Shown in pieces: positions 26,256-35,076 of a DNA stretch of 64,000 nt. The stretch's first letter is position 1, and each line of letters opens with the position of its first letter. The DNA comes from Novosphingobium acidiphilum DSM 19966 (lineage in GTDB: Bacteria; Pseudomonadota; Alphaproteobacteria; Sphingomonadales; Sphingomonadaceae). Location: positions 1 through 64,000 of the forward strand of contig NZ_AUBA01000006.1 in the NCBI RefSeq assembly GCF_000429005.1. The letters are read 5' to 3'. A program made the position numbers and the translations under genes. Below the pieces are notes generated by a model. The model ran no database searches. It was not told where the DNA came from and saw only the letters and a program-made list of their open reading frames with translations.

Positions 26256-26852
26256 CTATCCCACCGGGCGGCGTGCGCGCAGCGCCTGCGCCAGCGTGCC
26301 TTCGTCCAGGTAATCGAGTTCGCCCCCGACCGGCAGCCCGTGGGCAAGCTGGGTCAGGCGGACAGGATATGCTTCAAGCCGTTCGGCCAGGTAATGCGCG
26401 GTGGTCTGCCCTTCGAGCGTGGCATTCATCGCCAGCACCACTTCGTCGATCCCGCCTGCCGCCACCCGATCGAGCAGCGATGCGATATTGAGATCTTCCG
26501 GCCGCACGCCTTCCAGCGCGGACAGCCGCCCGCCCAGCACGTGATAGCGCCCGGTGAACAGCCGCGCGCGATCGAGCGCCCACAGATCGGCGACATCTTC
26601 GACCACGCACAGCGCGCGCGCATCGCGGCGCGGATCGGCGCAGATCGCGCAAGGGTTGGTGGTATCGACATTGCCGCAGATCGGGCATTCGACCAGCGTT
26701 TCACGCACCGTGGCCAGCGCCTCGACCAGCCCGGCAAACGCGGTTTCGCGCCGTTTGATCAGCCACAGCACCGCACGTCGCGCCGAACGCGGCCCCAGCC
26801 CGGGCAGGCGGGCCAGCGCATTGGCCAAGCTTTCGATCTCTTGCGATGCCAT
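26256..26852 (-). CDS. recR: Recombination mediator protein RecR
   Basis: Works with RecO (and RecF) to load RecA at gaps. The 198 residues comprise the helix-hairpin-helix (LARLPGLGPRSARRAVL), a four-cysteine zinc finger (CPICGN...CAIC), and a Toprim domain (ALCVVEDVADLWAL). ATG 26852 is supported by family length. Only 48 bases separate it from the divergent fmt. Confidence 0.95.
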   Translation of the reverse strand: MASQEIESLANALARLPGLGPRSARRAVLWLIKRRETAFAGLVEALATVRETLVECPICGNVDTTNPCAICADPRRDARALCVVEDVADLWALDRARLFTGRYHVLGGRLSALEGVRPEDLNIASLLDRVAAGGIDEVVLAMNATLEGQTTAHYLAERLEAYPVRLTQLAHGLPVGGELDYLDEGTLAQALRARRPVG

Positions 26853-26900
26853 GGCGGCACAGATAGGGCGCGTTTGACAAAACGAAAGTGGTAATTGGCG

Positions 26901-27806
26901 ATGCGCGTGGTCTTCATGGGAACCCCCGAATTTGCGGTGCCGACGCTGCACGCGCTGATCGCGGCCGGGCACGAGGTGGTCGCGGTCTATTCGCAGCCGC
27001 CGCGCCCGGCGGGCCGGGGCAAGAAGCTGCAACCATCGCCGGTGCATCTGGCGGCACAGGCCGCCGGCATTGCGGTGCACACCCCGATCAGCCTGAAGGG
27101 CGCCGATGAACAGGCCGCGTTTGCAGCGCATCGGGCCGATGTCGCGGTTGTCGCCGCCTATGGCCTGATCCTGCCGCAGGCGGTGCTCGACGCGCCGCGC
27201 CACGGGTGCCTGAATGTTCACGGGTCGATCCTGCCGCGGTGGCGCGGGGCGGCACCAGTGCAGCGCGCGATCCTGGCGGGTGACGATGAAACCGGGGTGA
27301 CGATCATGCAGATGGAACGCGGGCTTGATACCGGGCCGATGCGTGCCGCGGTGCGCACGCCGGTTGATCGCAAGACCGCAGGTGCGTTGACCGCCGAACT
27401 GGCCGCACTGGGGGCAGGCGCAATGATCGATGTGCTGGCCGATCTGCCCGGCCATCCGCCAGTGGTACAGCCCGACCACGGCGTGACCTATGCTGCCAAG
27501 ATCGACAAGGCGGAAAGCCGGCTGGATTTCACGCAGCCCGCGGCCGTGGTCGAACGCAGCGTGCGCGCGTTTGCGCCGGCACCCGGTGCGTTTTTCGAAC
27601 TTGATGGGGAACGCTATCGCGTGCTGGCGGCCGAGGCGGTGGCAGGCGACGGCGATCCCGGCACCGTGATCGACGCGGCGCTGACCATTGCCTGCGGCGC
27701 GGGGGCCTTGCGCCCTTCGCTGGTGCAGCGCGCCGGACGGCCCGCGATGGACACGCCGGCGTTGCTGCGCGGGCGGGCGATTGCGGCCGGCACACGGCTG
27801 GCCTGA
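26901..27806 (+). CDS. fmt: Methionyl-tRNA formyltransferase
   Basis: Formylates initiator Met-tRNA using 10-formyl-THF. The 301-residue protein has the N-terminal RVVFMGTPEFAVPTL and the catalytic region LNVHGSILPRWRGAAPVQRA (Asn-x-His), followed by the C-terminal tRNA-binding barrel. ATG 26901 is taken rather than the TTG six bases upstream. Its stop overlaps truA (TGATG). Confidence 0.95.
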   Translation: MRVVFMGTPEFAVPTLHALIAAGHEVVAVYSQPPRPAGRGKKLQPSPVHLAAQAAGIAVHTPISLKGADEQAAFAAHRADVAVVAAYGLILPQAVLDAPRHGCLNVHGSILPRWRGAAPVQRAILAGDDETGVTIMQMERGLDTGPMRAAVRTPVDRKTAGALTAELAALGAGAMIDVLADLPGHPPVVQPDHGVTYAAKIDKAESRLDFTQPAAVVERSVRAFAPAPGAFFELDGERYRVLAAEAVAGDGDPGTVIDAALTIACGAGALRPSLVQRAGRPAMDTPALLRGRAIAAGTRLA

Positions 27807-28591
27807 TGCCGCGTTTTGCCCTGATCCTGGAATGGAACGGCGCGCCTTTCATGGGGTATCAGCGCCAGCCGCACGGTCCCACGGTGCAGTCTGCGGTCGA
27901 AGCGGCAATTCTGGCGGTGACGCGAGAAACCGTCACGGTTCATGCCTCGGGTCGTACCGATACCGGGGTCCATGCGCTGGCCATGCCGGTGCATTTCGAT
28001 CTGGCGCGCAGCTTTGATCCGTTCCGGCTGGCGGGTGCGATCAATGCCAAGCTCAAACCGCAACCGGTGGCCGTGCTGTCGTGCCGCCAGGTGGCGGATG
28101 ACTGGCACGCGCGGTTTTCGTGTCTGGGCCGCGCCTATGAATACCGCATTGTCAACCGCCGCGCGCCGCTGACGCTTGAGACCGGCCAGGCCTGGCGGAT
28201 CGGCCGACGGCTCGATGCCTGCGCGATGCACGACGCGGCGCAAGCGCTGGTCGGGCTGCACGATTTTACCACCTTCCGGTCGGTGCATTGCCAATCGCCC
28301 AGCCCGATCAAGACACTCGACCGGTTGGACGTGCAACGCGTGGGCGACCGCGTGCTGATCATCGCCGAGGCGCGCAGTTTCCTGCATCATCAGGTGCGAT
28401 CGATGGTGGGCTGTCTTGCCTTGGTGGGGCAGGGGCGCTGGACGCGCGATGATCTGATCGCCGCGCTCGACGCCAAAGACCGTTGCAAACTGGGACTTAA
28501 TGCGCCACCCGATGGCCTGTATTTTACGAATGCATTGTATCCTGGAGAGGACGATCATGGTTTCAAACACACAGTTGATCTCGACGCTTGA
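27806..28591 (+). CDS. truA: tRNA pseudouridine(38-40) synthase TruA
   Basis: A 261-residue pseudouridine synthase acting on the anticodon stem-loop. The catalytic aspartate is in SGRTDTGVHAL, and LGRAYEYRI and HDFTTFRS are further conserved blocks. The start overlaps the fmt stop by one base. The C-terminal 35 bases overlap the start of the dehydrogenase, so the tail after GLYFTNALYP is probably dispensable. Confidence 0.95.
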   Translation: MPRFALILEWNGAPFMGYQRQPHGPTVQSAVEAAILAVTRETVTVHASGRTDTGVHALAMPVHFDLARSFDPFRLAGAINAKLKPQPVAVLSCRQVADDWHARFSCLGRAYEYRIVNRRAPLTLETGQAWRIGRRLDACAMHDAAQALVGLHDFTTFRSVHCQSPSPIKTLDRLDVQRVGDRVLIIAEARSFLHHQVRSMVGCLALVGQGRWTRDDLIAALDAKDRCKLGLNAPPDGLYFTNALYPGEDDHGFKHTVDLDA

Positions 28592-29666
28592 ATCCGACGG
28601 TCGCCTGATTGTCGAATTGCGCGAAGAAACCCTGCCCGAACCCACCGGGCACCAGATTCTGGTGCGAATCGAAGCGGCGCCGATCAATCCGTCGGATCTT
28701 GGCCTGCTGTTCGCCTCGGCCGATCTGGAAGGTGCGCACTATACGCCGGGCAAGATCGTGGCGACCATGCCCGAGCCCGCGGTGCGCGCGATGCACGCCC
28801 GGCTGGGCGAGGCGCTGCCGGTGGGCAACGAAGGCGCCGGCACGGTCGTCGCCGCAGGCGATGCGCCCGAGGCGCAGGCGCTGCTGGGCAAGCTGGTGGC
28901 GGTGATCCCCGGTGCGATGTATGCGCAATACCGTCTGGTCGACGCGCGCGCCGCGCTGGTCCTGCCCCACGGCGCCACGGCTGAACAGGGCGCGGCGGCC
29001 TTCGTCAATCCGCTGACCGCGCTCAGCTTTGTCGAGGCGATGCGCCGCGAAGGGCACAAGGCGCTGGTGCACACCGCCGCGGCGTCAAACCTGGGCCAGA
29101 TGCTGGTCAAGATCTGCCAGGCCGATGGCGTGCCGCTGGTCAACATCGTGCGCTCGGATGCGCAAGTTGCGCTGCTGAAAGACATCGGCGCCGAACACGT
29201 GGTCAATTCGTCGAGCGACACGTTCCGTGCCGACCTGGTTGCCGCGATCGAGGCGACCGGCGCCACGCTGGGCTTTGACGCGATCGGCGGCGGCAAGCAG
29301 GCGGCGCAGATCCTTGATGCGATGGAACAGGTCGCCAGCAAGGGCGCCGCGTTCAGCCGCTATGGGTCTGATACGTTCAAGAAAGTCTATGTCTATGGCG
29401 CGCTTGATCTTGGCCCGATCGTGATCAACCGCAGTTTTGGCTTTTCGTGGGGCGTGGCCGGGTTCCTGCTGACCCCGTTCCTGGCGCAGATCGGCGCAGA
29501 GGCAGCGGAAAAGCTGCGCCAGCGCGTGCGCGACGAACTGACCACCACCTTTGCCAGCCATTTTAAGGCGCGCATTTCGCTGGAACAGGCGCTGACCCGC
29601 GATGTTGCGCTGGCCTACAATGCGCGTGCCACCGGCGAAAAATACCTGATCGTGCCGCACGGCTGA
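28557..29666 (+). CDS. Zinc-type alcohol dehydrogenase / quinone oxidoreductase family protein
   Basis: An MDR-superfamily oxidoreductase of 369 residues. The N-terminal GroES-like domain has INPSDLGLL and VGNEGAGTVV. The Rossmann domain includes HTAAASNLGQMLVKIC, a variant of the nucleotide-binding turn. Catalytic zinc cysteines are not apparent, so it is closer to NADPH:quinone oxidoreductase-like enzymes. ATG 28557 sits behind a good GGAGAGGA site inside the end of truA. Substrate unknown. Confidence 0.82.
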   Translation: MVSNTQLISTLESDGRLIVELREETLPEPTGHQILVRIEAAPINPSDLGLLFASADLEGAHYTPGKIVATMPEPAVRAMHARLGEALPVGNEGAGTVVAAGDAPEAQALLGKLVAVIPGAMYAQYRLVDARAALVLPHGATAEQGAAAFVNPLTALSFVEAMRREGHKALVHTAAASNLGQMLVKICQADGVPLVNIVRSDAQVALLKDIGAEHVVNSSSDTFRADLVAAIEATGATLGFDAIGGGKQAAQILDAMEQVASKGAAFSRYGSDTFKKVYVYGALDLGPIVINRSFGFSWGVAGFLLTPFLAQIGAEAAEKLRQRVRDELTTTFASHFKARISLEQALTRDVALAYNARATGEKYLIVPHG

Positions 29667-29674
29667 GCGTGCGT

Positions 29675-29696
29675 CCCGGGGGCCGCGGCCCCCGGG
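29675..29696. terminator. GC-rich palindrome between convergent genes
   Basis: A perfect 22-base palindrome (arms CCCGGGGGCC / GGCCCCCGGG, centre GC) fills the 37-base gap between the dehydrogenase and cobS stops. It has no U-tract, so it is either a bidirectional attenuating hairpin or a Rho-assisted terminator. Confidence 0.5.
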
Positions 29697-29703
29697 GCGT
29701 CGG

Positions 29704-30684
29704 TCACGCCTTGTGCGCGATGCTTTCGGGCAGTTCCTTGCCAAACACGCGCTGGTAATATTCGGCCACCAGCACGCGCTCGGTCTCGTCGCATTTGTTC
29801 AGGAACGTCAGGCGGAACGCAAACCCGACGTCGTTGAAAATCGCCGCGTTCTGGGCCCAGCCGATCACGGTGCGCGGGCTCATCACGGTGGAAATATCGC
29901 CGCCGATAAAACCCTTGCGCGTCAGGTCGGCCACGCGAACCATGTCGGCCGCGGTCTTGTCGTCCAGGCCCGGCACTTTGCTTGTCACGATCTGCACTTC
30001 GGTCACGGCGGGCAGATAGTTCAGCGCGACGACCATGTTCCAGCGGTCCATCTGGCCCTGGTTGATGGCCTGTGTGCCGTGATACAGCCCCGAAGTGTCG
30101 CCCAGGCCCACGGTGTTGGCCGTGGCAAACAGGCGGAACCACGGGCTGGGGCGAATCACCCGGTTCTGGTCGAGCAGCGTCAGCTTGCCCTCGGTTTCCA
30201 GCACGCGCTGGATCACGAACATCACGTCGGGCCGGCCGGCGTCGTATTCGTCGAACACCAGCGCGGTCGGTGTCTGCAGCGCCCAGGGCAGCAGCCCTTC
30301 GCGGAATTCGGTCACCTGCAACCCGTCGCGCAGCACGATCGCATCGCGGCCAATCAGATCGATGCGACTGATATGCGCATCCAGGTTGATGCGCACGCAA
30401 GGCCAGTTCAACCGCGCGGCCACTTGTTCGATATGCGTCGATTTGCCCGTGCCGTGATAGCCTTGCACCATCACCCGGCGGTTGTAGGCAAAGCCGGCCA
30501 GGATCGCCAGCGTGGTGTCGGGATCGAACACATAGTTGCCGTCCAGATCGGGCACGCGTTCATCAGCCACGCTGAATGCGGGCACTTTGAGGTCGATGTC
30601 GATCCCGAATGTCTCGCGGACGTCGATCTGGGTGTCGGGCGCGGACAGCAGCGTGCCGGCGGAATGCGTCGTGTCAGTCATCAT
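29704..30684 (-). CDS. cobS: Cobaltochelatase subunit CobS (AAA+ ATPase)
   Basis: The 326-residue AAA+ subunit of the aerobic CobNST cobalt chelatase in cobalamin synthesis. Walker A is GYHGTGKST (75-83). TALVFDEYDAGRPDVMF contains Walker B and FATANTVGLGDTSGLYHGTQ the sensor region. Starts at 30684 or 30681 are both possible (two ATGs). CobT, which normally follows, is not here, since the downstream gene is convergent. Therefore either cobT lies elsewhere or this ATPase serves another MoxR-like role. Confidence 0.9.
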   Translation of the reverse strand: MMTDTTHSAGTLLSAPDTQIDVRETFGIDIDLKVPAFSVADERVPDLDGNYVFDPDTTLAILAGFAYNRRVMVQGYHGTGKSTHIEQVAARLNWPCVRINLDAHISRIDLIGRDAIVLRDGLQVTEFREGLLPWALQTPTALVFDEYDAGRPDVMFVIQRVLETEGKLTLLDQNRVIRPSPWFRLFATANTVGLGDTSGLYHGTQAINQGQMDRWNMVVALNYLPAVTEVQIVTSKVPGLDDKTAADMVRVADLTRKGFIGGDISTVMSPRTVIGWAQNAAIFNDVGFAFRLTFLNKCDETERVLVAEYYQRVFGKELPESIAHKA

Positions 30685-30819
30685 GTGCCCGACTATACGC
30701 GCGCGCGCCGCGCTGCAATGCCATTCATCGTCAAAAAGGCGCGCAACCGGGCGTGCACCAGGTGGCAATCGGTGCAAGGAGCAAAGCCCTTGCCGCACGT
30801 GGCGCGCCGGTACACAATC

Positions 30820-30933
30820 ATGCGCATGACCGAACAGACCCCGCCCCGCCGCGACCTGCCGCCCCGCGAAGAAATGCCGGGCCGCGCACCTGCGCCGCAG
30901 GGCAAAGCACAGGCTGCGCAAAGCCAGCAGTGA
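30820..30933 (+). CDS. Small hypothetical protein
   Basis: A 37-residue Pro/Arg/Gln-rich frame (RRDLPPREEMPGRAPAPQG in its middle) with GC-rich third positions, between cobS and the GFA-family gene. No ribosome site is clear and the family is not recognised. It may be non-coding. Confidence 0.3.
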   Translation: MRMTEQTPPRRDLPPREEMPGRAPAPQGKAQAAQSQQ

Positions 30934-30979
30934 TCGTGCGCGGTTGACGCTGCGCCCGGCACGACGCATCGTCGGCTGC

Positions 30980-31471
30980 ATGACCGAACACACCCCTTTT
31001 GCCACCGGCGGCTGCGCCTGCGGTGCTGTGCGCTATGCGATGATGGACCAGCCCTATGCGGTGAATTGCTGCCACTGCACCGACTGCCAGCGCGAGGGGG
31101 GCAGTGCCTTTGCGGTGAACGCCGCGATCGAAACCCCGCTGTTGCAGATGACGGGTGCAGAACCGGTTGCGATCCACCTGGCATCGGCGAGCGGGGCCGG
31201 GCAGACAGTGATGCGCTGCCCCCGATGCCAGACTGCGCTGTTCAGCCATTATGGCGCGCTGGGCGCAAAAGCCGCGTTTGTGCGCGCAGGCACGCTCGAC
31301 AATCCCGCGCTATGCCCGCCCACCGCGCATATCTGGACCGCCAGCAAACTTCCCTGGGTCGCGCTTGATCCGGCCATTCCCGCCTTTGCAGCGTTCTATG
31401 CGGGCCGCGATATTCCCGCCCTGCTGGGCGAACGCGGCGCCGAACGCCTGCGCACGTTGCGCAAGGGCTGA
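30980..31471 (+). CDS. GFA-family (glutathione-dependent formaldehyde-activating enzyme-like) protein
   Basis: A 163-residue zinc-binding protein of the GFA/CENP-V fold. GGCACGAVRY and CCHCTDCQREGGSAF provide one cysteine cluster, and RCPRCQTALFSHYG the second. Biochemical roles of this family vary, and many members do not act on formaldehyde. The start at 30980 gives the canonical short N-terminus before the first cysteine motif. A small membrane-protein gene follows after three bases. Confidence 0.85.
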   Translation: MTEHTPFATGGCACGAVRYAMMDQPYAVNCCHCTDCQREGGSAFAVNAAIETPLLQMTGAEPVAIHLASASGAGQTVMRCPRCQTALFSHYGALGAKAAFVRAGTLDNPALCPPTAHIWTASKLPWVALDPAIPAFAAFYAGRDIPALLGERGAERLRTLRKG

Positions 31472-31474
31472 ACG

Positions 31475-31654
31475 ATGCTGGACTGGACCATGTCGATCGG
31501 GATGCTGGCGGTGATTGCGCTGCTGATCGGTGCCGTCGCGTTGTGGCGCCGGGGCGTGCGGCGACAGGCGGTGCTGATGGTGATCGCGGCGCTGGTGATC
31601 GCGGGGAATGTCGCGGTGTGGGTGATGCCGATCGCGCCGGCGGCGGGGCATTAG
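31475..31654 (+). CDS. Small two-helix membrane protein
   Basis: A 59-residue frame starting MLDWTMSIGMLAVIALLIG, with a second hydrophobic stretch (AVLMVIAALVIAGNVAVWV) after the basic loop WRRGVRRQ. This is the layout of a small inner-membrane protein with two helices. It begins three bases after the GFA-family stop and is probably co-transcribed. The function is unknown; such proteins are easily missed because of their size. Confidence 0.65.
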   Translation: MLDWTMSIGMLAVIALLIGAVALWRRGVRRQAVLMVIAALVIAGNVAVWVMPIAPAAGH

Positions 31655-31835
31655 CGCCGGATTGCACGCGGCAGCGGCTGGGGGGGGTTTCGCAGGAATT
31701 TCACCTGACGACGGTTTGTATGGAACGCCGGCCTGCATCTCCATTCGGGTTCATCCGATTAAAAACACATTTGGCCACACCGCCATTGATTTTTTGGCGG
31801 ACTTTTGTTGCTCTTGTAGTGCATGGATAATATCG

Positions 31836-31867
31836 AATTTCCCAGTGGCTGCAGTCGTTGGGAAATT
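31836..31867. promoter_or_regulatory. 32-base near-palindrome in leader of unknown gene
   Basis: AATTTCCCA (31836-31844) and TGGGAAATT (31859-31867) are perfect inverted arms. The inner 14 bases centre on CTGCAG, so 13 of 16 positions pair. It lies 58 bases before the start codon, within an AT-richer stretch. It could be an operator for a dimeric regulator or a leader hairpin, since G-U pairs would extend the stem in RNA. Confidence 0.5.
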
Positions 31868-31924
31868 GCATTAACCTGTTCAATAATGTTGCGATTTCGG
31901 TCTCCAGCCCGCCCGGGAGGACCT

Positions 31925-33154
31925 ATGCCCGACGCTCGATCGTATTTGAACATAACGGGAATCGTCAGTCAGGACCAATCTGACGGATATGTTAGGTTGT
32001 TTAACAACGGGCCGATTGAGAATTTTATTGGTGCTGAAATTTCCCAGCTTCAGCCTGGATCCAATATAGAGGTGTCACAGCAGGGCAACGCGGTCGTGCC
32101 GATCCTGTCTCGGCTCGCCATCAGCAACTATCCCCAATTGCCACCCCCCATTTTGCCCGTCGATCCGACACATTTCGGCCACGCCGAGGCGCATCTGTCA
32201 CCGGGGCCGGTACGGGTACCCGGCTATTTTCTTACCGACGGGTCGGAATTGACTGCGACCGAGCAGGACGGGCTGGTCGTGAGCCTCAACGGAAAATCGG
32301 CCGGCGGTGATATGTGTACGCTTACCGCCACTGTCCGATCGTGGGAAGGGCCCGGTCGCGAAACCCTTGGCAAAGCCCCCGGCAACGTCACCTGGGTCAC
32401 TGCGGCACTCGAAATACTCAAGGGCACCAATCCGCCGTTTATATTCAACTTCAGCTATTCGGCTCAGGCATTTCTGTTCAAAACGAGCACGAGCCAGCAC
32501 AATATTGCGAATATGATTGAAATCGATCTGGCCCCTGCGGTCGTCGAGGAACAGACCGGACCCGACCTGATCGGAACGGCAATATTGCAGCGCACGCTGA
32601 CCTATTATGGTGAGATATTCTCGGTCCAGGCACTCGAAGTGCCGGCATCGACCCTCGATGCCCAGTTCCACCTTGCCAACCAGGCGACGCTGTGGCCCTT
32701 CATGGCTGACATTGCGCTATTTTCCGATGTTTTCGAAAACCTTGGCGGACCTGCGCCCCAACTGGATACATCGGCGTTCGTGACGATCGGATCGCTGAAC
32801 GATTTCCTTCCGCCGCCGCCGCTTGCGGATCTGACCGACCAACTGACCACGGTCATTGCGCCGTGCCTTGGCCCGCTGGCCGCAACCTGCCTTTCGGCCG
32901 ATGACTCTGTAGTCAGTCTGAAATCGGCGACGAATTGGCTGACCAGGCTGTTGATTGATTCGGCCGATGGACAATCCGCGATTGCGTCGATGGCTACGGC
33001 ATACCGGCAATCGCAGCTGGCTCAGGAAACCAACAGCGAAAATCAGCCGACGATGCCGGTCAATGTCGATCCGCGACCGGGGCCAACCGAACAAGATACA
33101 TCGAAGCCTATGCCGGCCGACGAAAACCCGGCAAAACAGCCAGACGGAACGTAA
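31925..33154 (+). CDS. Hypothetical protein, unrecognised family
   Basis: A 409-residue protein that I do not recognise. ATG 31925 follows a strong GGGAGGA ribosome site. There is no signal peptide or membrane segment. The body is beta-rich (SYLNITGIVSQDQSDGYVR, FNFSYSAQAFLF), with a helical second half. The last 45 residues are Pro/Gln/Glu-rich and probably disordered. Codon use is less GC-biased than its neighbours (e.g. AATATT, TTTATT codons), and the upstream 270 bases are AT-rich, suggesting recent acquisition. The near-palindrome upstream hints at dedicated regulation. Confidence 0.7.
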   Translation: MPDARSYLNITGIVSQDQSDGYVRLFNNGPIENFIGAEISQLQPGSNIEVSQQGNAVVPILSRLAISNYPQLPPPILPVDPTHFGHAEAHLSPGPVRVPGYFLTDGSELTATEQDGLVVSLNGKSAGGDMCTLTATVRSWEGPGRETLGKAPGNVTWVTAALEILKGTNPPFIFNFSYSAQAFLFKTSTSQHNIANMIEIDLAPAVVEEQTGPDLIGTAILQRTLTYYGEIFSVQALEVPASTLDAQFHLANQATLWPFMADIALFSDVFENLGGPAPQLDTSAFVTIGSLNDFLPPPPLADLTDQLTTVIAPCLGPLAATCLSADDSVVSLKSATNWLTRLLIDSADGQSAIASMATAYRQSQLAQETNSENQPTMPVNVDPRPGPTEQDTSKPMPADENPAKQPDGT

Positions 33155-33186
33155 CGCCCAAGCGGTGCGAACGCGTGCGTGCTGGT

Positions 33187-33206
33187 CCCTCCCCGTCAGG
33201 GGAGGG
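33187..33206. repeat. Short intergenic palindrome CCCTCCCC-GTCA-GGGGAGGG
   Basis: A perfect eight-base stem with a four-base loop lies between the unknown gene and the convergent hydrolase. This motif resembles small dispersed intergenic palindromes of sphingomonads. It may also act as a weak terminator. It has no U-tract. Confidence 0.5.
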
Positions 33207-33218
33207 GGGAAAGGCCGT

Positions 33219-33875
33219 TTACTTGATCAGGCAATCGGGCGACAGGCGCATGTCGAGGTACGTATCCACCGAGCGCATCATGTCATCCAGTTCGTTTTCG
33301 TAGAAATGGTTGGCGCGTGGAATTTCGTCGTGGTGGATGGTGATGTGCTTTTGCGTGCGCAGCTTGTCGACCAGCTTCTGCACCGCGTTCGGGGTGACCA
33401 CGGTGTCGGCCACGCCCTGGATGATGATGCCCGACGCGGGGCAAGGCGCCAGAAAGCTGAAGTCGTACATGTTGGCCGGTGGCGACACCGAGATAAAGCC
33501 GCGCACTTCGGGGCGGCGCATCAGCAATTGCATGCCGATCAGCGCGCCGAACGAATATCCCGCAATCCAGGTGCTTGAGGCTTCGGGGTGGATCTGCTGC
33601 ACCCAGTCGAGTGCAGCGGCGGCATCCGACAGTTCGCCGATGCCGTTGTCGAAACTGCCCTGGCTGCGCCCCACGCCGCGAAAATTGAAGCGCAAGGTGG
33701 CAAAGCCGCGCGCGACAAAGGCGCGGTACAGCGCCTGCGTGATGCGATCGTTCATCGTGCCGCCGGCCTGCGGATGCGGGTGCAGGATCATGGCGATCGG
33801 TGCGCGGGCGCGCGCGCCCGGCTGGAACCGGCCTTCAAGGCGACCTTCGGGACCGGGGAAAATCACTGCGGGCAT
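33219..33875 (-). CDS. Alpha/beta hydrolase (dienelactone-hydrolase-like)
   Basis: A 218-residue cytosolic alpha/beta hydrolase. HPHPQAGGTMNDRI is a conserved family block, the nucleophile elbow is GYSFGA, the acid loop is GVADTVV, and the catalytic histidine is likely in RANHFY. Homologous genes frequently sit beside Fe-S assembly genes in alphaproteobacteria. Here it is divergent from two cysteine desulfurases across 145 bases. The substrate is unknown. Confidence 0.82.
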   Translation of the reverse strand: MPAVIFPGPEGRLEGRFQPGARARAPIAMILHPHPQAGGTMNDRITQALYRAFVARGFATLRFNFRGVGRSQGSFDNGIGELSDAAAALDWVQQIHPEASSTWIAGYSFGALIGMQLLMRRPEVRGFISVSPPANMYDFSFLAPCPASGIIIQGVADTVVTPNAVQKLVDKLRTQKHITIHHDEIPRANHFYENELDDMMRSVDTYLDMRLSPDCLIK

Positions 33876-34020
33876 TGCTGTTCCTGACGATGCGGATTGC
33901 GGCGCGTTTGCGGTATTTGCGAACGGGCCGTTGCGCCCCCATATACGGGCACGCTGGAATGGAGCCGATTGCTATATAGAAACCGCCTTCACGAAAGCAA
34001 TCTTTCAAGCAGGAACGCAT

Positions 34021-35076
34021 TTGTCCGCCCCCACCATCTATCTCGACCATGCCGCCACCACGCCACTGCTGCCGCAGGCGGCCGACGCCATGGCCCGCGG
34101 CTTTGCGATCTGGGCCAATCCATCCAGCCCGCATCGCGCCGGTCGCGCCGCGCGCGCCGCGCTGGAGGATGCACGCGCGCGCATCGCGGCGGCGCTGGAC
34201 TGGCCTGGCGAGGTGATCCTGACCGCCGGCGCGAGCGAGGCGCTGGCGATTGCGCTGGGCCGCGCGACGGTTGACCGGCGGATCGTGTCGGCGGTGGAAC
34301 ACGATGCAGTGTTGCGCGCCGCACCCGATGCGGCCGTTCTGCCGATGGCGGGGGGTGAGCCGGACGCCGATGCGTTGGCGGCGGCGCTGGCAGCGCCCGG
34401 GCGCGCGGTGGTGGCGATCCAGCACACCAATTCCGAAACCGGCACGATGCTGCTGCCGCTGCTGCGCAATGCGACAATCGATCGGGTGCATGCGGCGGGC
34501 GGGCTGGTGCTGTGCGATGCATCGCAATTGGGGCCGCTGCGCCATATCCCCGATGGCGTCGATCTGGCGGTGATTTCGGGCCACAAGATCGGCGGGCCGA
34601 TCGGCATCGGCGCGCTGCTGGTGCGCGATTTTGCGATGCTGGCGCCCAGCGGCGGGCAGGAACGCGGATACCGGCAGGGAACCGAAAACCTGCCTGGTGC
34701 GCTGGGGCTGGCCGCGGCGCTTGAAACCGGGGCGGACCTGTGGGCGACCACCGTCGAACAGCGGCAGGATTTCAAAAACCGCCTGTGGCGTTCGTGCGAC
34801 GTCATCGCGCCCGGCACGCAGTGCGCGCATATCTTTGCGCTGGCCAGCCCGCGCCATGCCGCCAATGCGCTGCTGATCCGGCTCGATGCCATGGGCTTTG
34901 CCGTGTCGGCCGGTTCGGCCTGTTCGTCGGGGTCGCTCAAGCCCAGCCGCGTGCTGGCAGGCTTTGCGATCGATGCCGGTGTGGCCAGGCGCACGATCCG
35001 CGTGTCGCTGGGGTGGAGCACCACGCCCGACGAACTTGATGCCTTTGCCGATGCGTGGCAGCAGATCCACGCATGA
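34021..35076 (+). CDS. Cysteine desulfurase, first of tandem pair
   Basis: A PLP enzyme of 351 residues that mobilises sulfur from cysteine. The PLP lysine is K189 (SGHKIGG), H94 stacks on the cofactor (VEHDAV), and the persulfide cysteine is C301 (SAGSACSSG). TTG 34021 is favoured because AGGA lies six bases before it; no nearby ATG fits. It is more divergent than the second copy, with HAATTPLLP and a shortened middle. Its stop overlaps the second copy's start. Confidence 0.88.
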   Translation: MSAPTIYLDHAATTPLLPQAADAMARGFAIWANPSSPHRAGRAARAALEDARARIAAALDWPGEVILTAGASEALAIALGRATVDRRIVSAVEHDAVLRAAPDAAVLPMAGGEPDADALAAALAAPGRAVVAIQHTNSETGTMLLPLLRNATIDRVHAAGGLVLCDASQLGPLRHIPDGVDLAVISGHKIGGPIGIGALLVRDFAMLAPSGGQERGYRQGTENLPGALGLAAALETGADLWATTVEQRQDFKNRLWRSCDVIAPGTQCAHIFALASPRHAANALLIRLDAMGFAVSAGSACSSGSLKPSRVLAGFAIDAGVARRTIRVSLGWSTTPDELDAFADAWQQIHA

